Assembly: GCA_963763015.1 (NCBI GenBank)
Contig: CAVXML010000006.1
Coordinates: 360,493 to 424,492 of the forward strand
Source: Fodinibacter sp963763015
Lineage (GTDB): Bacteria > Actinomycetota > Actinomycetes > Actinomycetales > Dermatophilaceae
Length of the DNA: 64,000 nt
Reading direction: 5' to 3'
Positions within the stretch are counted from its first letter, which is position 1, and each line of letters opens with the position of its first letter. Under the pieces are notes generated by a model, which worked only from the letters and a program-made list of their open reading frames with translations, made no database searches and was not told where the DNA came from. Position numbers and translations under genes: made by a program. Of this stretch, positions 33,270 to 41,667 are shown piece by piece.

Positions 33270-34220
33270 ATGGCCGATCTCGACACCTCGCAGCTGTTGG
33301 CGGCGCTCGAGCCGGTCGCGGAGCGCGAGCTCAACCGCCACCTCGACATCGCCCAGGAGTGGATGCCGCACGAGTACGTCCCGTGGTCCGTGGGGAGGGA
33401 CTTCGAGGAGCTCGGCGGCGAGCCGTGGTCACTGGACCAGTCGCAGCTCTCGCCGATCGCCCGCACCGCGCTCGAGGTCAACCTCCTCACCGAGGACAAC
33501 CTGCCGAGCTACCACCGAGAGATCGAGCGCGCCTTCGGCCGCGACAGCGCGTGGGGCGCCTGGGTGAACCGCTGGACAGCGGAGGAGGGCCGGCACGCGT
33601 TCTGCATCCGTGACTACCTCCTCGTGACCCGCGGCGTCGACCCCGACGAGCTCGAGCGGGCGCGCATGGAGACCATGCAGACCGGCTACGACTCGGGTGA
33701 CAAGCCGCTGCTCAACGTGTGCGCGTACGTCTCGTTCCAGGAGCTCGCCACGCGCGTCTCGCACCGCAACACCGGGAAGTACACCGACGAGCCGATCGCC
33801 GAGAAGCTGCTGACCCGGGTGGCCAAGGACGAGAACCTCCACATGATCTTCTACCGGAACATCGTGCAGGCCGCCCTCGAGCTGACTCCGAGCCAGACGA
33901 TGCGGGCGATCACCGAGGAGGTCGTGAGCTTCCAGATGCCGGGCGCGATCATCCCCGGCTTCGGGCGCAAGGCCGTGCAGATGGCGATGGCCGGCATCTA
34001 CGACCTGCGCATCCACCACGACGACATCGTGGCGCCGCTCCTGCGCCAGTGGGGTGTCATGGAGCTCGAGGGCCTCGACGCCGACGGTGAGGCCGCGCGC
34101 GACGAGCTCGCGGCGGCGGTCGCGGAGCTCGACGCCGAGGCGACCCGCTTCGTGGAGAAGCGCGAGGAGCGCGCTGCCAAGCTCGCCGCGCGCACGGGCG
34201 CTGCCGCTGCGGGCCACTGA
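33270..34220 (+). CDS. Acyl-ACP desaturase (fatty acid desaturase type 2)
   Basis: A 316-residue soluble diiron desaturase that adds a double bond to a fatty acyl-ACP or acyl-CoA. The two diiron motifs are TAEEGRHAF (EExxH) and KDENLHMIF (ExxH, second bundle), with the further ligand in LTEDNLPSYH. It is preceded by GAGGAGG eight bases before the ATG. The 267-base gap upstream holds the hairpin above and no clear further element. Similar to DesA2-type genes of mycobacteria; membrane-lipid adaptation is the likely role. Confidence 0.92.
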   Translation: MADLDTSQLLAALEPVAERELNRHLDIAQEWMPHEYVPWSVGRDFEELGGEPWSLDQSQLSPIARTALEVNLLTEDNLPSYHREIERAFGRDSAWGAWVNRWTAEEGRHAFCIRDYLLVTRGVDPDELERARMETMQTGYDSGDKPLLNVCAYVSFQELATRVSHRNTGKYTDEPIAEKLLTRVAKDENLHMIFYRNIVQAALELTPSQTMRAITEEVVSFQMPGAIIPGFGRKAVQMAMAGIYDLRIHHDDIVAPLLRQWGVMELEGLDADGEAARDELAAAVAELDAEATRFVEKREERAAKLAARTGAAAAGH

Positions 34221-34271
34221 CCTGCGCGGCCGGGCCCACCCCGATGAGCACCGTCCCATGAGCGACGTCCC

Positions 34272-35135
34272 ATGAGCACCGCGCTCGTCACCGACTCGAC
34301 GGCCTACCTCCCCGCCGACCTCGCCGCGGACCTCGACGTGCACGTGGTCCCGCTGCACGTCGTCGTCGGCGGCAAGGAGTACTCCGAGGGCGTGGACATC
34401 GACGCCGGAGCGGTGGCCGCGGCGCTGCGCACGTTCACCCCCGTCTCGACGTCCCGCCCGGCGCCGGCCGCCTTCCTGCAGGCCTACCGGGCGGCGGCCG
34501 AGGGTGGTGCCGATGCCGTGGTGTCGGTGCACATCTCGGGGGAGATGTCGAGCACGATCGCAGGAGCCCGGCTGGCCGCGGACGACTCGCCGGTGCCGGT
34601 GACCGTCGTCGACTCGCGGTCCATGGGGATGGCGATGGGGTACGCCGTACTCGCCGGCGCGCGGCTGGCCGCCGCCGGCGCGTCGGCCGAGGTCGTCGCG
34701 GATGCCGTGCGCGCGACGTGCGCGGCGGCGACCGTCGTGTTCTACGTCGACACCCTCGAGTACCTCCGGCGGGGCGGCCGCATCGGCAAGGCGGGGGCCC
34801 TGCTCGGCTCGGCGTTGTCGATCAAGCCCATCCTCGGGCTGCGCGACGGGCACATCGTCCCCCTCGAGCGGGTGCGCACCTCCAGCCGGGCCATCGCCCG
34901 CCTCGAGGACCTCGCGGTCGAGGCGGCCCGCCACCTGCCGAGCGGCTTCGAGGGGCTGGACGTGGTGGTGCACCACCTCGACTCGACCGAGCGGGCGGAG
35001 CGGCTCGCGGAGCGGCTCCGGGCCCGGCTGGCAGGGGGGGTGGAGGTCCGGGTCGTCGAGCTGGGAGCGGTCGTCGGGGCCCATGTCGGGCCGGGCACGC
35101 TCGCCGTCGCCGTGGTGCCGAGGCTGGCGCACTGA
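34272..35135 (+). CDS. DegV family fatty acid-binding protein
   Basis: A 287-residue protein with the DegV signature: VTDSTAYLPADLA at the start, VHVVPLHVVVGGKEYSEGVDI, TSRPAPAAFLQAYRAA, and the second half GMAMGYAVLAGARLAAAGASAEV. These proteins bind a fatty acid and in some bacteria feed acyl groups to a kinase. It begins 52 bases after the desaturase and is followed by plsY after three bases, suggesting a lipid-related operon. Confidence 0.92.
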   Translation: MSTALVTDSTAYLPADLAADLDVHVVPLHVVVGGKEYSEGVDIDAGAVAAALRTFTPVSTSRPAPAAFLQAYRAAAEGGADAVVSVHISGEMSSTIAGARLAADDSPVPVTVVDSRSMGMAMGYAVLAGARLAAAGASAEVVADAVRATCAAATVVFYVDTLEYLRRGGRIGKAGALLGSALSIKPILGLRDGHIVPLERVRTSSRAIARLEDLAVEAARHLPSGFEGLDVVVHHLDSTERAERLAERLRARLAGGVEVRVVELGAVVGAHVGPGTLAVAVVPRLAH

Positions 35136-35138
35136 CCG

Positions 35139-35738
35139 ATGGGCCTGCTCCTCGTCGAGGTCGCCCTCGTGGCCGTCGCGTGCTTCCTCGTCGGTGCGGT
35201 GAACCCGGCATCCCTGGTCGCCCGGGCGCTCGGGCGCGACCTGCGCACCTCCGGGTCCGGGAACCCCGGCGCCACGAACGCCGGCAGGGTGCTCGGTCGC
35301 AAGTGGGGCCTGCTCGTCCTCGTGCTCGACGTCGCGAAGGCCTATGTGCCGACGCTGCTCGTGCTGCGCACCCTGGGCACGGTGCCGGCGCTCGTCGCGG
35401 GGTTCGCGGTGGTGCTGGGACACGTGTTCAGCCCGTTCCTGGGCGGTCGCGGCGGCAAGGGTGCAGCGTGTGCCCTCGGTGCGGTGCTCGCCGTGGAGCC
35501 CCTGGTCGGCCTCGGTGCGGTCGTCGCGTTCGGGCTGGCGAAGACGGTCCTGCCGTTCGTCGGCGAGGCGTCGGTTGTGACCGTGGCCGGCATCGGAGTC
35601 GTGGGCGTGCTCGGGGTGGTGGGGCTGGCGCCCTTCGTGGGTCCGGTGGTCGGCGCCTGGCTCGTGCTGCTCGCGCTGGTCGTGCTCTCGCGCCACCGGC
35701 GCAACATCGTCGCCTGGTGGGCCCGGCGGGTTCGCTGA
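35139..35738 (+). CDS. plsY: Glycerol-3-phosphate acyltransferase PlsY
   Basis: A 199-residue integral membrane enzyme that transfers acyl-phosphate to glycerol-3-phosphate, the first step of phospholipid synthesis. The three PlsY signatures are visible: GAVNPASLVAR...SGNPGATNAGRVLG, LGHVFSPFLGGRGGKGAACALG and the later polar loop; five to seven hydrophobic helices. It is three bases downstream of degV, consistent with DegV supplying acyl groups. Confidence 0.92.
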   Translation: MGLLLVEVALVAVACFLVGAVNPASLVARALGRDLRTSGSGNPGATNAGRVLGRKWGLLVLVLDVAKAYVPTLLVLRTLGTVPALVAGFAVVLGHVFSPFLGGRGGKGAACALGAVLAVEPLVGLGAVVAFGLAKTVLPFVGEASVVTVAGIGVVGVLGVVGLAPFVGPVVGAWLVLLALVVLSRHRRNIVAWWARRVR

Positions 35739-35860
35739 GGCGCCTGCGATCGAGGCACCGACGAGAGGCGGGTCGTCCACACTGCCGGGGTGTGGGTCGC
35801 CTCCTCCACAGGTGGCGGAGGTCGCGGGAGTCGGCTGCCGCAGGTGCCTAGCGTCGGCAT

Positions 35861-36949
35861 ATGCCGCGACGACCCGACCCCGACGTGCTGTCCCCACGGG
35901 CGATGGCCCGCCTCCGCACGCCGCGTGCGGGCTACGTGCCCACGCCACGTGAGCTGGATCGCGACCCGCGGGTCGTCCGGGCGGCTGGGCTGGGTCCGAC
36001 CGGCCAGGCGGGCGGGGTGGGGCTGGTGGGCCGTTCGGATGCCGCCTCGGCCGCGCCGCCGCTGGGCGGAGGGCCGCGCTCCGGCGGCCGTGCGGTCGTC
36101 GACGAACCGGGACGGATCGCGCGAACCGGCCGGCACGGGCGCAGGCTGCCCGGGAGGCGCTGGCTGACGCTACCCGTCGCGCTGGAGGGGGCGCGATGGC
36201 AGCCGGGCCGTTCGGCGGTGCTGGGCGTCGTCCTCGTGACCCTCCTGGCCGTCGCCGTGTTCGGCCTGCGCGTGGCCGGGGCGCAGGCGGACGAGGACGG
36301 CAGGGTGATGGCCCCTGGGGGCGGCTCCCGTGCGGGGCCGTCGGGGGTGACGGCCGGCGCGGCGCCGGTCGGCGTGCCGGTCGGGGCGGCATCCGGCGGC
36401 GCGGGTGCTGCTCCGACCTCGTCTGCCGCGCCGGGCGCCTCGTCCGGTGTGGACACTGACCCGGCGGTGGGAGGCGCCGGCGTCGTGGTCGTCCATGTCG
36501 TCGGCCAGGTGCGGGCCCCCGGGCTGTTGCGGCTGGCCGTCGGCTCGAGGGTGGCCGACGCGCTCGACGCGGCGGGTGGCCCCACGCGTGGGGCCGACCT
36601 GGCGCGGGTCAACCTGGCGCGGCTCCTCGTCGACGGTGAGCAGGTGCAGGTGCCCGCGCCGGGGGACCCCGACCCGGTCGCCGTGGGTGGAGGCACGGCG
36701 GCCTCGTCTCCGGGCGGTGGAGGGGCAGCGGCCGGACGTGACACCGGTGCCGCTCCACGGCCCGTGGCGCTCAACACCGCGGACCTCACCACCCTCGAGG
36801 CACTGCCCGGCGTCGGACCCGTCCTGGCGCAGCGGATCCTCGACTGGCGAACCCAGCACGGGCGGTTCTCGAGCGTGGACGAGCTCGGTGAGGTGAGCGG
36901 CATCGGCGAGAAGCTGCTGGCCCAGCTCACGCCGCTCGTGACCCTGTGA
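35861..36949 (+). CDS. comEA: ComEA-family DNA uptake protein (SLBB plus helix-hairpin-helix)
   Basis: A 362-residue protein. The N-terminal 115 residues are Arg/Pro/Gly-rich and probably cytoplasmic, one transmembrane helix follows at about 117-137 (SAVLGVVLVTLLAVAVFGL), then a Gly/Ala/Pro linker, an SLBB domain (VHVVGQVRAPGLLRLAVGSRV, about 205-255) and a C-terminal helix-hairpin-helix repeat (LNTADLTTLEALPGVGPVLAQRILDWR in parts). ComEA binds incoming DNA at the outer face of the membrane. The stop overlaps the comEC start as GTGA. Confidence 0.85.
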   Translation: MPRRPDPDVLSPRAMARLRTPRAGYVPTPRELDRDPRVVRAAGLGPTGQAGGVGLVGRSDAASAAPPLGGGPRSGGRAVVDEPGRIARTGRHGRRLPGRRWLTLPVALEGARWQPGRSAVLGVVLVTLLAVAVFGLRVAGAQADEDGRVMAPGGGSRAGPSGVTAGAAPVGVPVGAASGGAGAAPTSSAAPGASSGVDTDPAVGGAGVVVVHVVGQVRAPGLLRLAVGSRVADALDAAGGPTRGADLARVNLARLLVDGEQVQVPAPGDPDPVAVGGGTAASSPGGGGAAAGRDTGAAPRPVALNTADLTTLEALPGVGPVLAQRILDWRTQHGRFSSVDELGEVSGIGEKLLAQLTPLVTL

Positions 36950-37240
36950 CCGACGAGGCGGAGACGACGGCCCCTGGAGCGGGGGTCCGCGAGAGGCACG
37001 CGCAGGGCGGGCCGGTGACGGACCTGCGCCTGCTGGCTCCGGCCGTGGTCGCCTGGGCGGTGGCGGCTGCGTGCCTCGGCATGGACGGCCGGGGCCACCT
37101 GGTCGTGGCCGTCGCCGCCGCCGTCTTCGCGGTCGTCGCGGCTGTGTCGGCCGTCGTCCTGCCTCGGGCCCGCGCCAGGCTCGGGGTGGGCGCCCGCCCG
37201 TGGCTGCCACGCGCTGATCGAGGGGCTGCCGTGGCCGGCC
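36946..37240 (+). pseudogene. comEC: comEC, N-terminal fragment in a different frame
   Basis: The GTG at 36946 overlaps the comEA stop and opens a frame encoding TDLRLLAPAVVAWAVAAACLG and further hydrophobic residues, the usual first membrane helices of ComEC. Near 37190-37240 coding character moves to the next frame (+1), where the rest of ComEC runs from 37241 to 39400. One inserted base, or two missing, explains this. Either the gene is inactivated or the sequence contains an error. Confidence 0.7.
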
Positions 37241-39400
37241 GTGCTGGCCGCGGTGCTCGTTGCCCTGCTCCAGGTGGCCGCCGCCGGGCACTCGGTGCTG
37301 CGCGACCGCGGAGGTGTCACCGCGCTGGCCGCCGACCGCGCCTCCGTCACCGCGGTAGTCGTCGTCACCGGTGACCCGGTGGTCTTGGACGGGCGCGACG
37401 ACGAGGTCCGGGTTCTGCGCGAGGGCACAGCGGTGGTGGTCGACGCCCGTGGCGTGCGGCGCGCCAGCGGTGCTCCGGTGCTGCTCACCGGTGACGAGTC
37501 GCTGGTCCAGCCGGGCTGGCGTTCCTCAGTGCGAGTGCGTGGTCGGCTGGCGCCGGCAGAGCCGGGCGACGACCGGCTCGCGGTGCTCGCGGTGTCCGGC
37601 GCCCCGGTCCTCGTCGAACCTCCGGGTGCCGTGGCGTCCGGTGCCGAGCGGCTCCGCGCCGGTCTGCGCGGCTCGCTCGATGCCGCCCCGCCCGACGCGC
37701 GGGGGCTCCTGCCCGGACTCGTCATCGGTGACACGAGCCGCACCCCCGAGGACCTCACCGCGGCGATGCAGGCAACAGGGATGACGCACCTCACCGCGGT
37801 CAGCGGGAGCAACGTCGCGGTGGTCACCGGACTGGTGCTCGGCCTGTGCGTGCTCCTCGGGGTCCCGCGCCGGCTGCGGCCGTTCGTCGCCCTCCTCGCC
37901 CTCGCGGGTTTCGTCGTCCTGGCGCGGCCAGAGCCGAGCGTCGTGCGCGCCGCCGCCATGGGCGCCATCGGGCTGATCGGCCTCAGCAGGTCCCGTCGTT
38001 CGGCAGGGCTCCCGGTCCTGGGCGCTGCCGTCGTCGTCGTCCTCGTCCTCGATCCGTGGCTGGCGAGGTCGTTCGGGTTCGCCCTGTCGGTCGTGGCCAC
38101 CGTGGGCCTCCTCCTCTTCACCCGGCCATGGGGCGACGCCGTGGCGACTCGGCTCCCGGCACGGCTGGCACCGCTCGGCCCGGCCCTGGCCGTCCCGGTC
38201 GCCGCGCAGGCCATGACGGCGCCGCTGGTCGTCGTGCTCCAGGGCTCGGTGAGCACCGTGGGTGTGCTCGCGAACTTCCTCGCCGCCCCGCTCGTGCCGA
38301 TCGCCACCGTGGCCGGCGTTCTGGCGGCGCTGGTGTCGGTCCCGTGGCCGCGTGGAGCCGAGCTCGTGGCCTGGGTCGGGATCGTGCCGACCACTCTCAT
38401 CGCCGAGGTGGCGCGGTGGTTCGCGCAGGTGCCCGGTGGCACGCTGCCCTGGCCTGACGGCGCCACGGGTGCGGTGCTGCTGGCCGTGCTCACCCTCGTC
38501 GTCCTCCTCACCGGGCGAGCGCTCGTCGCCCAGGTCGCCGGTCACCCCGTTCTGGCGATCGGAACCGCCGTGCTGGTGGCCGCGGCGCTCGTCCCCACCC
38601 GCACGGTCACCTGGCCCCCGGAGGGGTGGCGCGTCGTCGTCTGCGACGTCGGTCAAGGTGACGCCGTGGTGCTGCGCAGCGGCGCCGACCGGGCGGTCCT
38701 CGTCGACGCAGGGCCCGACCCGCCGCTCGTGGACGGGTGTCTGCGGCGCCTGGGGGTGACGACTCTCGACGCCGTGGTGCTGTCCCACTTCCACGCCGAC
38801 CACGTCGACGGCCTCTCCGGCGCCGTGAGCGGAAGGGATGTCGCCCAGGTGCTCGTCGGCCCGGTGCGTGAACCGGCGAGCAGTGCCGAGGAGGTGGACG
38901 CGCTCGCCGAGCGACACGGCATCCCCGTGGTGGTGGTGCGAGCGGGTGACCGGGTCACCCTCGGCGAGCTGCAGGCGGTCGTGTGGAGTCCGTGGCGGCG
39001 CATCGCCGACGGTTCGGTGCCCAACAACGCGAGCATCGTCCTCGCTGTTCGCACGGGACGTGTCGACGCCCTGCTCCTCGGTGACATCGAGCGTGAGGCG
39101 GCTCGGGACCTCCTGCTCAGGATGAGGCGAGAGCCGTCCCTGGCCGTGGCCGCCGGCGGCTTCGAGGTCGTCAAGACCCCGCACCACGGCAGTGCCAACC
39201 TCGACGACGCCCTCATGGCGGCCGTCCGGGCACCGGTGGGCGTGGTGAGCGTCGGCAGGGACAACGACTACGGCCACCCGGCAGCGCGCCACCTGGAGGT
39301 GCTGCGCCGCAACGGGTACGCCGTGTTCCGCACCGACGAGCACGGCGACGTGGCGCTGGTCGAGCGGGACGGTCAGGTCCGCGTGGCAACGAGCCGCTGA
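37241..39400 (+). CDS. comEC: ComEC/Rec2 DNA internalisation protein, main part
   Basis: The 719 codons contain the Competence domain with several transmembrane helices (TAVSGSNVAVVTGLVLGLCVL, about residues 180-200, is its conserved start) and a C-terminal metallo-beta-lactamase domain: VVCDVGQGDAVVLRSG, LSHFHADHVDGLSGAV (HxHxDH metal ligands), VKTPHHGSANLDDALM. ComEC forms the channel carrying single-stranded DNA into the cell. The start at GTG 37241 is only the first start in this frame; the true N-terminus is upstream in another frame (36946). The absence of holA after it is unusual for this gene order. Confidence 0.85.
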   Translation: MLAAVLVALLQVAAAGHSVLRDRGGVTALAADRASVTAVVVVTGDPVVLDGRDDEVRVLREGTAVVVDARGVRRASGAPVLLTGDESLVQPGWRSSVRVRGRLAPAEPGDDRLAVLAVSGAPVLVEPPGAVASGAERLRAGLRGSLDAAPPDARGLLPGLVIGDTSRTPEDLTAAMQATGMTHLTAVSGSNVAVVTGLVLGLCVLLGVPRRLRPFVALLALAGFVVLARPEPSVVRAAAMGAIGLIGLSRSRRSAGLPVLGAAVVVVLVLDPWLARSFGFALSVVATVGLLLFTRPWGDAVATRLPARLAPLGPALAVPVAAQAMTAPLVVVLQGSVSTVGVLANFLAAPLVPIATVAGVLAALVSVPWPRGAELVAWVGIVPTTLIAEVARWFAQVPGGTLPWPDGATGAVLLAVLTLVVLLTGRALVAQVAGHPVLAIGTAVLVAAALVPTRTVTWPPEGWRVVVCDVGQGDAVVLRSGADRAVLVDAGPDPPLVDGCLRRLGVTTLDAVVLSHFHADHVDGLSGAVSGRDVAQVLVGPVREPASSAEEVDALAERHGIPVVVVRAGDRVTLGELQAVVWSPWRRIADGSVPNNASIVLAVRTGRVDALLLGDIEREAARDLLLRMRREPSLAVAAGGFEVVKTPHHGSANLDDALMAAVRAPVGVVSVGRDNDYGHPAARHLEVLRRNGYAVFRTDEHGDVALVERDGQVRVATSR

Positions 39401-39731
39401 CGGCTCACGCCGTGGTTGGTCACGTCCCCGTCCGCGGCGCGCTTCTCGAGGGCGTTCCTCGAGCCGCGTTCCTCCTGCGTGTTCCCGGCAGGCTGGGCGT
39501 GGCGACCTGACCGTCGCCCTGTGTGTGCCTACCGTTGCAGAGCATGACGCGAGGACCTGGGGTCGGTCCGGTGACAGCTCGGCCGCGGCATCCCGAGAGG
39601 CTGAGAGGGCCCGAGGCTGGGGACCGCGGGGCGATCCGTGAGGACCCACCACCGCGAGAAGGTCGAGGACGCGGCCGACGCATCCGCCCTCGCCGGGGAC
39701 CCCACCGCGCGCCGACCGTCCGACGTCGGCT
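39401..39731. other. 331-base gap between comEC and the deacetylase
   Basis: No convincing gene or RNA. A rightward frame at 39638-39730 (RTHHREKVEDAADASALAG) could be a cytoplasmic N-terminus of the deacetylase if one base were missing near 39725; this is unproven. A GCTGAGAGGG string resembles part of a TPP riboswitch but the rest is absent. Confidence 0.4.
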
Positions 39732-40511
39732 GTGTACGCCCGGCGACGACTGGTCGCCGCGGCGCTCCTGACCCTCGTGCTGTTCGGCCTCTACACCGCC
39801 GTGGCCGCCCTGGTGCGCCCCGGCCCGGGAGGTGCAGCTGCCGGCCAAGGCGCCACGACGCACAAGCCCGCGGTGCCGAGCCAGGCCCCGGGGCCGGTCG
39901 ACTGCGCGACCACTCCGTGCATCGCGCTGACCTTCGACGACGGACCCGTCCCCCGGACCGCCGACGTCGTGGACCTCTTCGCCTCCCGTGGCGTGCGGGC
40001 CACCTTCTTCGTCATCGGGAAGCAGGCGAAGCGGTATCCCTCGATCCTCCGGAGTGCGACCCAGGCGGGCAACGAGATCGGCAACCACTCCTGGAGTCAC
40101 GTCAGCCTCGCACGAGCGGATGCGGGCACCGCCGCCGAGGAGCTCGACCGCGCGGCCGACGAGGTGGAGGCGGCCACAGGGGTCCGCCCCGTCATCATGC
40201 GACCTCCCTTCGGGCAGGCGGCGGAAGGCCCAGCGATACGGTCCCGCCTGCCGCAGGTGCTCTGGTCGCTCGACACTCGCGACTGGGAGGAGCGAAGCAC
40301 CCCAGCGGTCGTCGAGCGCGTGCTCGGCCAGGCGCGGCCGGGGGCGATCGTGCTGATGCACGACGTGCACGCCACGACTCGGGCAGCCCTGCCGGAGGTC
40401 GTCGACGGGCTCCTCACGAAGGGCTATGCCCTCGTGACCGTCTCCGAGCTGCTGGGCACCGACCTCACGGCAGGAGCCATCTACCGGACCGGTCCGGCGC
40501 CGACGACCTGA
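39732..40511 (+). CDS. Membrane-anchored polysaccharide deacetylase (NodB/CE4)
   Basis: A 259-residue protein with an N-terminal transmembrane helix (LVAAALLTLVLFGLYTAVAAL) that places the catalytic domain outside. All five NodB motifs are present: TFDDGP (D-D metal and catalytic Asp), NHSWSH (H-x3-H), MRPPFG, DTRDW and LMHD. Such enzymes remove acetyl groups from peptidoglycan or other N-acetylated glycans. GTG at 39732 is used; no Shine-Dalgarno is obvious. Confidence 0.9.
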   Translation: MYARRRLVAAALLTLVLFGLYTAVAALVRPGPGGAAAGQGATTHKPAVPSQAPGPVDCATTPCIALTFDDGPVPRTADVVDLFASRGVRATFFVIGKQAKRYPSILRSATQAGNEIGNHSWSHVSLARADAGTAAEELDRAADEVEAATGVRPVIMRPPFGQAAEGPAIRSRLPQVLWSLDTRDWEERSTPAVVERVLGQARPGAIVLMHDVHATTRAALPEVVDGLLTKGYALVTVSELLGTDLTAGAIYRTGPAPTT

Positions 40512-40577
40512 CCGGCCGCTCCACGCCACGAGGCGCCCGGCATCCGGCCGCGTGAGCCCCGTCGGGCCACGGCCGTG

Positions 40578-41531
40578 TCAGATGGAGAAGGCAGGCTCCG
40601 GTGCCCGCACGGTGGGAGCCCGCGACTGCCCCTTCGCGCTCTCGGCCAGCGCGTCCAGGGTGGCCCTGACGGCCGGAACGCGTTGGAGGTCCGGCGTCGT
40701 GACGGCCATGATCGCTCGGCGGGATGCCGGCGTGATGGGCAGGGCGACGACGTCCTCGTGGTGCACCGTGCGCAGGATGAGGTCGGGGATCAGGGCCACT
40801 CCGAGGCCCTCCGCGACCAGACCCATCACGGCCACGTAGTCCTCTGTCTCGTACGCGACATCCGGCCGGAAGCCGGCGTCATGGGTCAGCTGCAGCAGGT
40901 GGCCGCGGCATCTCGGGCACCCGGCGATCCACGGCTCGTCCGCGAGGTCGACGAGGTCGACGGTCTCCTGGTCCGCGACCGGGTGGCCCTCCGGCACGGC
41001 GAGCCGCACCTCGTCCTCGAGGAGGGGGGTGATGACGAAGGCATCGAGGTCCTCCTCGCCGCGGCCGAGGTCGGTGCCCTCGTAGGCGAACGCCACCGCG
41101 AGGTCGCACTCGCCCGCCTTCAGTGCGGCCAGGCTCTCCGGCGGCTCCGCCTCGGTGAAGCTGATGCTGACGTCGGGGAAGCGCTCCTTGACGAGCGCGA
41201 GCGCCCGCGGGACGAGGGTCGCCGACGCCGACGGGAAGGCCATGAGGCGGACCCGCCCGCTGCGCAGGCCGGCGATGGCGGCGACCTCCTCCTCCGCGGC
41301 GTCGAGAGCCGCGAGCACGGGCGAGGCGTGGCGCGCGAGGACCTGACCGGCTTCGGTGAGGCGCACGTTGCGGCCGATCCGCTCGACGAGCACGGTGCCC
41401 GTGCGCTGCTCGAGACGACGGACCATCTGGGAGATGGCCGGCTGCGTGTAGCCCAGTGAGGCGGCGGCGGCGGTGAAGCTTCCCTCGTCGGCGATCGCCT
41501 TCATGACGCGCAGTCCCGCAGCATCGATCAT
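40578..41531 (-). CDS. LysR-type transcriptional regulator
   Basis: A 317-residue regulator. The N-terminal winged helix is typical (GLRVMKAIADEGSFTAAAASLG, YTQPAISQMVRRLEQRTG, residues 5-60), followed by the periplasmic-binding-protein-like effector domain (SGRVRLMAFPSASATLVPRAL). A short inverted repeat ATAAC-N5-GTTAT lies 12 bases upstream of its start and is a candidate autoregulatory site. The effector is unknown. Confidence 0.92.
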   Translation of the reverse strand: MIDAAGLRVMKAIADEGSFTAAAASLGYTQPAISQMVRRLEQRTGTVLVERIGRNVRLTEAGQVLARHASPVLAALDAAEEEVAAIAGLRSGRVRLMAFPSASATLVPRALALVKERFPDVSISFTEAEPPESLAALKAGECDLAVAFAYEGTDLGRGEEDLDAFVITPLLEDEVRLAVPEGHPVADQETVDLVDLADEPWIAGCPRCRGHLLQLTHDAGFRPDVAYETEDYVAVMGLVAEGLGVALIPDLILRTVHHEDVVALPITPASRRAIMAVTTPDLQRVPAVRATLDALAESAKGQSRAPTVRAPEPAFSI

Positions 41532-41542
41532 GGTGGGATCGT

Positions 41543-41557
41543 ATAACGCCGGGTTAT
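41543..41557. promoter_or_regulatory. LysR-type operator candidate ATAAC-N5-GTTAT
   Basis: A perfect 5-bp inverted repeat around GCCGG, 12 bases before the LysR gene start, the position expected for autoregulation. Confidence 0.45.
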
Positions 41558-41602
41558 CGGGCGGTACCTCAGTGCAACGGTCGGTGATGCGAAACGACGA
41601 GA

Positions 41603-41627
41603 GCCGGACTGCGATGTGCAGTCCGGC
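41603..41627 (-). terminator. Hairpin terminator of the protease gene
   Basis: A perfect 10-bp stem GCCGGACTGC/GCAGTCCGGC with a 5-base loop, 41 bases past the leftward protease stop. Confidence 0.6.
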
Positions 41628-41667
41628 CCTCGCCGATGCTGGGACCCGGGCGACCGGGCCGCGCCTC

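Noticed and set aside
33429..36392. Long leftward frame across the desaturase-degV-plsY region
   Set aside because: Arg/Pro-rich antisense translation; the rightward genes have complete family motifs.
39585..39640. TPP riboswitch (GCTGAGAGGG)
   Set aside because: Only this short string fits; the second conserved half is missing and the following gene is a deacetylase.
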